Shown here: piece by piece, positions 1 to 5,193 of the stretch
Layout of the letters: each line of letters opens with the position of its first letter
Position numbering within the stretch: the first letter of the stretch is position 1
Source: Puniceicoccales bacterium
GTDB lineage: Bacteria; Verrucomicrobiota; Verrucomicrobiia; Opitutales; UBA953
DNA length: 5,331 nucleotides
Direction of reading: 5' to 3'
NCBI GenBank assembly: GCA_031289285.1
Contig: JAITPT010000283.1
Span: 1 to 5,331, forward strand
The notes under the pieces: generated by a model
The model's database searches: none
What the model saw: only the letters and a program-made list of their open reading frames with translations
What the model was told of the DNA's origin: nothing
Position numbers and translations under genes: made by a program

Positions 1-156
1 GTTAAGGTGGGCTTACAGCCCACAGTGGAGAAACCGCCCATTATCCTATGGCGTTGCCATAGGCTATTATGAAGCCGCGCCTTCAGCGCTCCAAGCCACG
101 CACGGTTTCAGAAATGCCCCTCGTATTTTGGGGCACTACCTGAACGGTATTGGGTT

Positions 157-171
157 CCCCCCCCCCCCCCC
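157..171. repeat. Homopolymer run of 15 C
   Basis: Fifteen consecutive C residues sit between two hairpin modules of the composite repeat. On the atp coding strand this is a G15 run. Runs of this length are prone to slippage in the cell and to length errors in sequencing. It is non-coding here, so a length change would not shift a visible reading frame. Confidence 0.95.
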
Positions 172-186
172 GTGCTACCGACATCC

Positions 187-201
187 CGTCCCTACGGGAC
201 G
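187..201. repeat. Perfect hairpin CGTCCC-TAC-GGGACG
   Basis: Six-base perfect arms (187-192 and 196-201) enclose a TAC loop. An alternative pairing uses CCCGT (185-189) with ACGGG (194-198). The motif lies 48 bp beyond the atpH stop codon and is the most recognisable module of the surrounding repeat. No T tract follows on either strand, so termination is not supported. Confidence 0.75.
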
Positions 202-249
202 AAAAGCATCGTTGTTTTCGGACATGCAGATTTATTTTTGGGAGTGCCC

Positions 250-642
250 TTAGGACGCTGCCAATTTGTCGAGGATGGCGCGGGAGGAGGCGTCGAAAAC
301 GTCGTCGCCTATGCGCACACGCAGACCGAGGAGCAAGGCGGGGTTCGGGGCGACGTGAGGCACCACTGGGCGGTTGTAAATGCGGGAAAAATAAGCGGCG
401 AGGATGAGGGGGGCGTCGGGCGGTAAGGGGCCGGCGTGCTCGATGTGGGCTTCGCGTTTGGCAAGCTCGCGGGCGAGGGCGGCGCGGTAGGCTTTGAGCA
501 GCGGACGCAAGACCACCGGTTTGCGCGTGGCAGCAAGGGTGTCGAGGATGGCACGGACACGCTCCGCCGAGACCGCGCCAGTGGCGTCGAGCGAGAGGGC
601 GGCGAGTTTGCGAGCGGTGGCGTTGTGGTTGGCAGGTGTCAT
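250..642 (-). CDS. atpH: F-type ATP synthase subunit delta, short form
   Basis: Delta (OSCP) links the top of the F1 head to the peripheral stalk formed by subunit b, on the cytoplasmic side of the membrane. The predicted protein has 130 residues, against roughly 175-180 for typical bacterial delta. The C-terminal signature is clear: NPALLLGLRVRIGDDVFDAS (100-119) followed by a final helix ending DKLAAS matches the conserved end of the family. Residues 10-62 are helical and charged (ARKLAALSLD, then RVRAILDTLA), replacing the usual larger N-terminal helical domain. The start is the ATG at 642, one base after the atpF stop (TAACATG). The open frame runs further upstream to 963, but that part overlaps atpF antisense-free in another frame and looks non-native. 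No Shine-Dalgarno sequence is visible, so translational coupling to atpF is likely. I recall similarly short delta proteins in some phyla, so this is probably lineage-typical, not a broken gene. Confidence 0.85.
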   Translation of the reverse strand: MTPANHNATARKLAALSLDATGAVSAERVRAILDTLAATRKPVVLRPLLKAYRAALARELAKREAHIEHAGPLPPDAPLILAAYFSRIYNRPVVPHVAPNPALLLGLRVRIGDDVFDASSRAILDKLAAS

Positions 643-643
643 G

Positions 644-1222
644 TTAGACTTGCGCAAGTTCGTTTGTAGCGGCGGTGTTGAAACGCAGTTTCTCCGCATC
701 TGTGAGTTCGCGGGAAAGTAGTTTAGCCGTGGTTTGGACGACAAGTTTCGCAACCTCGCCACGTAGCTCCGCCAACATTTTTTCGCGGTCTTGCGCGAGC
801 TGCACACCGGCGCGTTCCAAGATGCCGTTCGCTTTGGCGATGGCGTCTTGCTCGGCTTTTTCGGAGACCACTTTGGCACGCTCGGCAGCGTCGCGGAGGA
901 TGCCCGCCGACTCGACGGCAGCGGCGTCCAGACGCGCTTCGTATTGTTTCTGGGCGTCGGCAAGCTGGGCTTTCATCTCGTCGGAAAAACGCAGGCCCTC
1001 CGCGATTTTTTCGTTGCGCGCGTCGAGTGTTTTCAGGAGCGGGCGAAACGCGAAGTAGTAGAGGACAAGTGCCACGATGCCGAAGTTGGCGAGCGAGGCG
1101 GCAAAGGTCGGCCACGAGACGCCGAAACTATCCAAGATGCCGGCGGCGGGATTAGCGGCGGCGGCTCCGGTGGTTGTTCCGGCGGCAGCGAGGGCGTGGA
1201 TGGCAGCAGCGCAGGTGTTCAT
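644..1222 (-). CDS. atpF: F-type ATP synthase subunit b (peripheral stalk)
   Basis: Subunit b anchors the peripheral stalk in the membrane and holds the F1 head still against rotation. The 192-residue product has the expected plan. An Ala-rich N-terminal extension (1-35) is followed by one membrane helix at about 37-60 (FAASLANFGIVALVLYYFAF), then the conserved juxtamembrane segment RPLLKTLDARNEKIAEGL (60-77), and then a long charged, Ala-rich helix (about 75-170) suited to a coiled-coil dimer. The C-terminus (KLLSRELTDAEK) is the part that would contact delta. The ATG at 1222 lies 9 nt after the atpE stop and is the natural start; a TTG at residue 30 is an alternative that would remove the extension. 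At 192 residues it is longer than the E. coli protein (156), mainly through the extra N-terminus. Only one b-type gene is seen, so the stalk is presumably a homodimer. Confidence 0.95.
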   Translation of the reverse strand: MNTCAAAIHALAAAGTTTGAAAANPAAGILDSFGVSWPTFAASLANFGIVALVLYYFAFRPLLKTLDARNEKIAEGLRFSDEMKAQLADAQKQYEARLDAAAVESAGILRDAAERAKVVSEKAEQDAIAKANGILERAGVQLAQDREKMLAELRGEVAKLVVQTTAKLLSRELTDAEKLRFNTAATNELAQV

Positions 1223-1231
1223 GGCGTTGTT

Positions 1232-1459
1232 TTATTTTCCGAGAAAGAGCGCGTAGAACGCGACCGCCTCGGCGAGCGCCATGCCGAGGATGCCTTGGAC
1301 GAGGATTTTGCCGGAAGCCGACGGGTTGCGCCCGACGGCTTCGGCGGCGCGGGCACCGACGAGACCGACGCCAATGGCCGCGCCAAGGCAACCGAGGCCG
1401 CCTTGAATACTGCCGGAGATGTTGACCGCGTCCGCGAGGATGGGAGTGAGCGTGCTCAT
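1232..1459 (-). CDS. atpE: F-type ATP synthase subunit c (rotor ring proteolipid)
   Basis: Subunit c forms the membrane rotor ring that carries protons past subunit a. The 75-residue product is a two-helix hairpin. Helix 1 holds the Gly-rich packing motif GAAIGVGLVGARAAEAVG (26-43), the polar loop is RNP (44-46), and helix 2 carries the ion-binding carboxylate as Glu64 within GMALAEAVAFYALFL. The residue after Glu64 is Ala, not the Ser/Thr typical of sodium-binding rings, and there is no Gln in the matching helix-1 position, so proton coupling is the better inference. The length is normal for the family. The gene follows atpB after 111 bp and is followed by atpF after 9 nt. Its leader is nearly free of G and has no Shine-Dalgarno sequence, which may matter because c is needed in many copies per complex. 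Confidence 0.97.
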   Translation of the reverse strand: MSTLTPILADAVNISGSIQGGLGCLGAAIGVGLVGARAAEAVGRNPSASGKILVQGILGMALAEAVAFYALFLGK

Positions 1460-1508
1460 AGTTTTATGTGTGTGTTGTTTGTTCGGGTTGTGTGGTGTTG
1501 TTGGATTT
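1460..1508 (-). promoter_or_regulatory. G-depleted A/C-rich leader directly upstream of atpE
   Basis: On the coding strand these 49 nt are almost wholly A and C with some T; there is a single G (opposite the C at 1484). The stretch includes repeated ACA/CAA units and runs right up to the atpE ATG. It contains no Shine-Dalgarno sequence and can form little secondary structure. E. coli atpE is known to have a translational enhancer upstream of its start, serving the high demand for subunit c. By analogy this leader may be an unstructured ribosome-loading site. That role is inference; the composition is directly visible. Confidence 0.5.
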
Positions 1509-1518
1509 CCGTAGGGCG

Positions 1519-1540
1519 CGCTTCTTCGCGTTGAAAAGCG
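1519..1540 (-). other. Small hairpin in the atpB-atpE intergenic region
   Basis: CGCTTCTTC (1519-1527) pairs with GAAAAGCG (1533-1540) around a GCGTT loop, with one bulged base. It lies about 30 bp after the atpB stop and just before the G-depleted atpE leader. No T run follows it on the coding strand, so a full terminator is not supported. It could be an RNA-processing or stability element that sets a different transcript level for atpE than for atpB; that is inference. Confidence 0.35.
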
Positions 1541-1570
1541 TCGGGCGCGGGCACCCTTGGAAAAAAGTGT

Positions 1571-2476
1571 TCATGCAGGCGTAGGCGCAGGCGTGGTTTC
1601 GCCCGCTGGTTTGTCCGGCGCGTGGGCGGTCTCGTGCTCGTCGCCGTGGTTGCAGACGAGGCCGATATAGACGGCGGAGAGCAGTGTGAAGACAAGTGCC
1701 TGTATCAGGCCGATGAGGATTTCGAGGAAACTTGCGGCGGCGGGGACGCCGAGCGGGGCGAGACGCCCAAGCTCGTGAATGAGGTTTTCGCCGCCAAAGA
1801 CGTTTCCGTAGAGACGAAACGAGAGCGAGACGGGGCGGATGAGAATTGAGACGACTTCTATCACGCCGACGGCGAGAAAGAGCACCGTGAGAAACGCATA
1901 GAGCGGCGCGGCGACTTCGCGGCGGTCGGCTTTGTTGCCGAAAGTTTCTCGCGCCAGCACCCGCAGCCCCGCGTAGCGCAGCACGAAGTAAAGCCAGCCG
2001 CCGAAGGAGACGACCGCCAGCGCGAGCGTCGTGTTGAGGTCGGCAGTGGCGGGGCGCAGGAAGGGGAGAAATTCCCCGAAGAGGCCGAGCAGCACACCGC
2101 TCCAATTCATCAGCAAAATGTAGATAAAAAACGAGGCCAGAAGCGGGAAGGCATGGGGGATGACACGCTTGCCGACGATGGGCGCAAGGACGTCGCGCAA
2201 GCCGATGAGAAGGTCTTCGACGGCGGCTTGGATGCGGGTCGGCGCAAGGCGCGGACGCCCCAGCGCAAGCCGCACAAACAACACGATAAGCCCCGCGACA
2301 AGCCACGACATCAGCATCGAGTTGGTGACGGGAAACACCCCGCCTATCCGCGTAAGCACCGAGGGGTCGGGCGTGACGCCGTGCGCTTCGGCGGCGGCGG
2401 CATCCGCAATTCCGGCGGCGGACAACACAGTCGCGGCAGCGAAAATGGCGGCGGTTTTGCGGAAAAATAAACGCAT
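1571..2476 (-). CDS. atpB: F-type ATP synthase subunit a (proton channel stator)
   Basis: Subunit a provides the two proton half-channels beside the c ring. The predicted 301-residue protein begins with a signal-peptide-like segment (MRLFFRKTAAIFAAATVLSA, Ala-rich to about residue 30). Membrane helices follow at about 53-72, 110-132, 150-170, 191-211, 212-235 and 250-273. The essential arginine is Arg221 in SLSFRLYGNVFGGENL, and Gln259 in LIQALVFTLLSAVYIGL matches the conserved polar residue of the last helix. The ADLNTTLALA segment (145-154) is also typical. The hydrophilic, Pro/Thr-rich tail (about 275-301) is not conserved. The start chosen is the ATG at 2476. The frame stays open to an ATG at 2629, but those 51 extra residues are encoded by the hairpin, the poly-G tract and the CACAAAGG repeat and do not look like protein. 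No Shine-Dalgarno sequence is visible. No atpI or atpZ precedes the gene. Confidence 0.95.
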   Translation of the reverse strand: MRLFFRKTAAIFAAATVLSAAGIADAAAAEAHGVTPDPSVLTRIGGVFPVTNSMLMSWLVAGLIVLFVRLALGRPRLAPTRIQAAVEDLLIGLRDVLAPIVGKRVIPHAFPLLASFFIYILLMNWSGVLLGLFGEFLPFLRPATADLNTTLALAVVSFGGWLYFVLRYAGLRVLARETFGNKADRREVAAPLYAFLTVLFLAVGVIEVVSILIRPVSLSFRLYGNVFGGENLIHELGRLAPLGVPAAASFLEILIGLIQALVFTLLSAVYIGLVCNHGDEHETAHAPDKPAGETTPAPTPA

Positions 2477-2491
2477 ATAACTGCCGCGAGA

Positions 2492-2515
2492 GAACGCCGG
2501 AAAGCCGGGGCGTTC
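2492..2515 (-). promoter_or_regulatory. Hairpin immediately upstream of the atpB start
   Basis: GAACGCCGG (2492-2500) pairs with CCGGGGCGTTC (2505-2515) across an AAAG tetraloop, with two unpaired G residues on one side. In the atp transcript its near edge is 15 nt before the atpB ATG, close to where a ribosome would dock. It could modulate initiation or be the remnant of an operator. Only the pairing is visible; any function is inferred. Confidence 0.4.
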
Positions 2516-2561
2516 AATCTCAAAAATCGCTGGCGGCGGACGGCGGGCGGAGGCGGCAGGT

Positions 2562-2590
2562 GGGGGGTGGGGGGGGATGTGGGAGATGGG
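2562..2590 (+). other. G-quadruplex-capable tract upstream of atpB
   Basis: The plus strand carries G6 (2562-2567), G8 (2569-2576), GGG (2581-2583) and GGG (2588-2590), with loops of 1, 4 and 4 bases. This satisfies the standard four-run G-quadruplex pattern. The plus strand is the template strand for atp transcription, and the tract lies 86-114 bp upstream of the atpB start, within the only space available for a dedicated atp promoter. Confidence 0.6.
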
Positions 2591-2594
2591 TTTT

Positions 2595-2788
2595 ACCACA
2601 AAGGACACAAAGGTTTTCACAAAGGACACAAGGGAGGTGAAAGGTTGAGGTTGGGTGCGTTGAAGCGAATTGAATTGGGATTGGGTTGGACAGGGTTGAA
2701 TTGGGATGGATTTGGGTTGAGGGCAAAAGTTGAGAGTTCAAAAAACTTTGTGCCCCTTGTGCCATCCTTTGTGCCCTTTGTGGTTAAA
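2595..2788. repeat. Large imperfect inverted repeat with CACAAAGG arms and a G-rich core
   Basis: The left arm (2595-2634) is built of CACAAAGG-type units spaced 9-12 bp apart; the right arm (2746-2788) is its imperfect reverse complement, reading TTTAACCACAAAGG on the minus strand. About 40 bp of each arm pair with a handful of mismatches, separated by about 110 bp. The core is rich in TTGGG and GAATTGGG. The element fills nearly all the space between the peptidase stop and the atpB start. Arms of this type look like a widespread interspersed repeat that I recall from Verrucomicrobiota and related genomes. No transposase is present, so at most this is a non-autonomous, MITE-like element. A large fold-back between two genes of different function could also limit read-through from the peptidase into atpB. 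Confidence 0.65.
2670..2723 (+). repeat. Tandem 26-bp G-rich repeat inside the inverted repeat
   Basis: TTGAATTGGGA occurs at 2670-2680 and again at 2696-2706, a 26-bp period, and each copy continues into a related TGGGTTG segment. GGG runs at 2677, 2683, 2693 and 2703 have loops of 3, 7 and 7 bases, so 2677-2705 is a second G-quadruplex-capable site on the plus strand. Further GGG runs follow at 2714 and 2721. The translation in every frame is low-complexity, so no gene is called. Confidence 0.55.
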
Positions 2789-2806
2789 CCCGACGTTAAA
2801 CCCGAA
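2783..2806. repeat. 12-bp tandem duplication at the edge of the inverted repeat
   Basis: GTTAAACCCGAC (2783-2794) is directly followed by GTTAAACCCGAA (2795-2806). The duplication overlaps the outer end of the right CACAAAGG arm and extends to within 12 bp of the peptidase stop codon. It may be a slippage product or a trace of insertion; the other arm shows no matching copy. Confidence 0.6.
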
Positions 2807-2818
2807 ACACGAATGTTC

Positions 2819-4999
2819 TCAAAACTTCAATCCGAGTTGACGGGCGAAGAAGAGCCAGACGTCGGCGGTGTCGCGGATTTGCATTTCAAAAGACTTCCCC
2901 GAGCCGTGGCCAGAGTCGAAGTCCACCCAGAGCAAGACCGGCGATTTTTGCGGGTCGGAGGCGGTGGCGTGTTGGAGCCGCGCCGCCATTTTTCGTGCGT
3001 GTAGCGGGTGGACACGTGCGTCGTTTTCGCCCGCTTCGAGAAACACCGCCGGATACTTCACGCCGTCCTTGATGTGGTGGTAGGGCGAGTAGGCACGCAG
3101 CCAACGGTAATCAGCGGAACGGGCGGAGTCGCCGTATTCGGGCACCCAGTAACGTGCCATGAGAAAGTGCTGGTAGCGCAGCATGTCGAGCAGCGGGACG
3201 GCGACGTTCACCGCGCCGAAAAGCTCCGGGCGTTGCGCGAGCGCGGCACCCGTGAGCAAGCCGCCGTTGGAGCCGCCACGGATGCCGAGCTTGGCGGGCG
3301 TGGTGTAGCGCTCCGTCACGAGCCACTCGGCGGCAGCGATAAAATCGTCGAAGACATTTTGCTTTTGACCGAGCATTCCGGCGCGGTGCCAAGGTTCGCC
3401 AAACTCGTCACCACCGCGCAGCCCTGCGATGGCATAGACGCCGCCCGCTTCGAGCCAAGGCAGCGCACCGGCGACGAATGCGGGCGACATCCCGATGCCG
3501 AATCCGCCGTAGCCGTAGAGGACGGCGGGTGCCGAGCCGTCGAGTTTTATGTCTTTGCGGTGCGCGATAAACAGCGGGATGCGCACGCCGTCTTTCGACC
3601 GAAAAAAATGCTGGACAACAGTGAAACGGTCGCTCTCGACGGCGTAGGCAGGGCGGAAGTAGAGCGAACGTTTCCCAGTGTCGAGAGCGACGTGATAGAC
3701 CGAGGGCGGGACGTTCAGGCTGCTGAACGAGAGGTAGGCGTCGTTCGTCTCGGGGTCGGTGGCAAGACCGGGCGAACCGATACCGGGCAACTCAAGTGTG
3801 CGCGGCGAACCGCCCTCGAAGTCGCGAAGCTCGATGCGGCGCAGGGCGTTTTCCTTCCAGACGAGCGAGAGAAAATCTTTGGCAGTCGAGAAGCCGCCGA
3901 GCACAGCAGTGGGATGTTGCGGGACGATTTCGCGCCAAGCGCTGCGCTGCGGCGAGGCGAGAGAGATTTTGAAAATCCGCCCGCGTGGTGCGCCGTCTGT
4001 TGTGAAGAGGAAAAGCGTTTTGCCGTCGCGGATGTCTCCGTGGAAGACGGCGTCAACGCCTTCGCTGATGGTGGTGCGCTTGAGTTTTCCCGTGGCGAGC
4101 CAGTCCTGAAAATCGCAGACCCAGAGGTCGTTGCCGACGGTGCTCGTCGCGTAGGAGAGCAGGAGGTAACGCCCCGTGCGGTCGAGCCGCGCCGACGGCC
4201 CCCACGTGTGCGCGAGCGGGCCAGTTTTATACTGCTCGAAGATGAGGCGGTCGGCGGCGGGGGCGTCGCCAAGACGGTGGTAAAAGATTTGGCCAGAGTA
4301 GGGATTTTTGATGTCGGCGAGTTTGCGATAGATGAAGGCTTTGGCCTCGGGGAGCCAGCTCACGCCGCCCGCTTTACCGCTGATGGTGTCGGGAAGCCAT
4401 TTGCCAGTGGCGGCGTCGAGGACACGCAGGGTGGTGTTCTCGTCGCCGCTTTTGAAGAGGCCGAACGCGACGAGCGTCCCCTCGTGGCTGACGCTTGTCC
4501 AAGCGAGCGTGGTGCGCCCGTCGGGGTAAAGTTTGTTGACGTTGAGCAGCTCGCGTTCGGGTGCGCTGGCGGAGTCACGTGTGAAGAGGACGGCGTTGCT
4601 CTCCGCGCCACGACGGCGGAAATAAAAATGCCTCCCGCCGCGAACGGTCGGGCTGGAGAGCGAGTCGGTTTTGTAGAGTTCGCGCAGACGAGTCTCGAGT
4701 GCGGCGCGACCCGGAACGGCGTCGAGGACGGCACGAGTGCGGACGTTTTGGGCTTCCGACCATGTGCGAATTCGGGTGTCGAGCGCGGTGTCGCGGGGCG
4801 CACCGGCGCGTTCGGGTGCATCGTTGCCTTCCAACCAGCGGTAGGGGTCGGCGACGGTTTCGCCGTGGTAATTATCAACGGCACCATCGGCCTGAGTTTC
4901 CGGCGGCGGGCTACCTGTGCAACCTCCCGAAACAACCGCAGCAGCAAGCATCGCGTTCATAGAGAACAATTGAGAAAAACGGGAAAAGTGTGAGTTCAT
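2819..4999 (-). CDS. Prolyl oligopeptidase family serine peptidase (S9A), probably exported
   Basis: This enzyme class hydrolyses short peptides after proline. The 726-residue product has the full S9A plan. A hydrophobic N-terminus (1-27, ending AAAVVSGGC) is followed by the conserved segment DNYHGETVADPYRWLEG (42-58), a beta-propeller-like region (about 115-450) and a C-terminal alpha/beta-hydrolase domain. The expected catalytic triad is present: Ser577 in RGGSNGGLL, Asp660 in GENDARVHP and His698 in DSGHGSGK. Arg662 matches the conserved substrate-binding arginine, and LRGGDEFGEPWHRAG (527-541) is typical of the family. Cys27 could be a lipoprotein cysteine, but Ser at -3 makes the lipobox weak, so a secreted periplasmic form is equally possible. 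The start is the first ATG; Met14 is an alternative lacking the N-terminal arginine. The leader is pyrimidine-rich with no Shine-Dalgarno sequence. The gene stands alone, set apart from atpB by 342 bp of repeats. Confidence 0.93.
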   Translation of the reverse strand: MNSHFSRFSQLFSMNAMLAAAVVSGGCTGSPPPETQADGAVDNYHGETVADPYRWLEGNDAPERAGAPRDTALDTRIRTWSEAQNVRTRAVLDAVPGRAALETRLRELYKTDSLSSPTVRGGRHFYFRRRGAESNAVLFTRDSASAPERELLNVNKLYPDGRTTLAWTSVSHEGTLVAFGLFKSGDENTTLRVLDAATGKWLPDTISGKAGGVSWLPEAKAFIYRKLADIKNPYSGQIFYHRLGDAPAADRLIFEQYKTGPLAHTWGPSARLDRTGRYLLLSYATSTVGNDLWVCDFQDWLATGKLKRTTISEGVDAVFHGDIRDGKTLFLFTTDGAPRGRIFKISLASPQRSAWREIVPQHPTAVLGGFSTAKDFLSLVWKENALRRIELRDFEGGSPRTLELPGIGSPGLATDPETNDAYLSFSSLNVPPSVYHVALDTGKRSLYFRPAYAVESDRFTVVQHFFRSKDGVRIPLFIAHRKDIKLDGSAPAVLYGYGGFGIGMSPAFVAGALPWLEAGGVYAIAGLRGGDEFGEPWHRAGMLGQKQNVFDDFIAAAEWLVTERYTTPAKLGIRGGSNGGLLTGAALAQRPELFGAVNVAVPLLDMLRYQHFLMARYWVPEYGDSARSADYRWLRAYSPYHHIKDGVKYPAVFLEAGENDARVHPLHARKMAARLQHATASDPQKSPVLLWVDFDSGHGSGKSFEMQIRDTADVWLFFARQLGLKF

Positions 5000-5133
5000 T
5001 GACGAAAAGAAAATGAGACGATGAAAAGAAACTGCGTGCCGTGCGAAGAAAAAACGAATGGCGTAGCGGGGAGTGGTAGCAGCGTATTTGTCCCGCAGGG
5101 AAATATAGGTGGCGGTTTTTCGGCAGCAGTTCC
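5000..5133 (-). promoter_or_regulatory. Upstream region of the peptidase gene; pyrimidine-rich leader
   Basis: No gene is supported here. On the coding strand the last 60 or so nt before the peptidase ATG are rich in T and C (TTTTCTTTTCGTCA just before ATG) and contain no Shine-Dalgarno sequence. A TATATT hexamer on the minus strand near 5102-5107 could be a -10 element, but I see no good -35 partner, so a promoter is only possible. The open frame on the minus strand (5255-4911) overlaps the peptidase start and the repeat and has an arginine-rich, low-complexity translation, so it is not called. Confidence 0.3.
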
Positions 5134-5193
5134 TTAAACCTAAAAACGGCAGTTAATGCGGGCGGTCTTAGGTTAAACCTAAGAACGGCAGTT
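5134..5193. repeat. Direct repeat of 21 bp at 39-bp spacing
   Basis: A 21-bp sequence beginning TTAAACCTAA and ending ACGGCAGTT occurs at 5134-5154 and 5173-5193 and differs at one position (A versus G). Similarity continues beyond it (TTAATGCGGG versus TTCTGCGGG). The 39-bp period fits a tandem duplication of the outer end of the stem-loop element that follows. The two copies are not a CRISPR: there are only two, and the intervening sequence is itself part of the duplicated unit. Confidence 0.75.
5166..5184. repeat. 19-bp palindrome TCTTAGGTT-A-AACCTAAGA
   Basis: Nine-base perfect arms flank a single central A. The palindrome sits exactly at the junction between the two 39-bp units. It could be an operator-like binding site or simply the junction product of the duplication. 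It is about 170-185 bp upstream of the peptidase start, far for a repressor site at a standard promoter. Confidence 0.6.

Larger units (their letters stand above)
1..249. repeat. Composite hairpin-rich intergenic repeat downstream of atpH
   Basis: No credible gene is seen here. The stretch is a chain of short, mostly perfect hairpins: GTGGGCT/AGCCCAC (7-13 with 17-23), CCTATGGC/GCCATAGG (45-52 with 56-63), GCGC/GCGC (77-80 with 86-89), TGCCCC/GGGGCA (115-120 with 130-135) and CGTCCC/GGGACG (187-192 with 196-201). A run of 15 C occupies 157-171. Several of these modules resemble interspersed hairpin repeats that I recall from Verrucomicrobiota and Planctomycetota genomes, but that is memory and no search was run. 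None of the hairpins is followed by a T run in the direction of atp transcription, so this is not a classical intrinsic terminator. The short open frames crossing it have repeat-like, low-complexity translations and are not called. Confidence 0.6.

Noticed and set aside
187..249. An intrinsic terminator after atpH
   Set aside because: The CGTCCC hairpin is not followed by a T run in the direction of atp transcription.
150..426. Small plus-strand frames across the poly-C tract and the atpH 3' end
   Set aside because: They are shadows of atpH and the repeat, start inside low-complexity sequence and have Arg/Gly-rich translations.
643..963. An extended atpH start at 963
   Set aside because: The extension lies wholly within atpF in another frame and reads as Arg/Ser/Pro-rich noise. 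The ATG at 642 follows the atpF stop by one base.
2477..2629. A 51-residue N-terminal extension of AtpB from an ATG at 2629
   Set aside because: The extra codons come from the CACAAAGG repeat, the poly-G tract and the hairpin. The ATG at 2476 begins a normal signal-like N-terminus.
2595..2723. A possible CRISPR array from the repeated CACAAAGG and TTGAATTGGGA units
   Set aside because: The repeats are short, degenerate and contiguous, with no unique spacers of constant length and no cas genes.
3008..4993. A 661-codon open frame on the plus strand opposite the peptidase gene
   Set aside because: It is the antisense shadow of a GC-rich gene with a clear catalytic triad on the other strand. 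Its translation is low-complexity with no recognisable domain.
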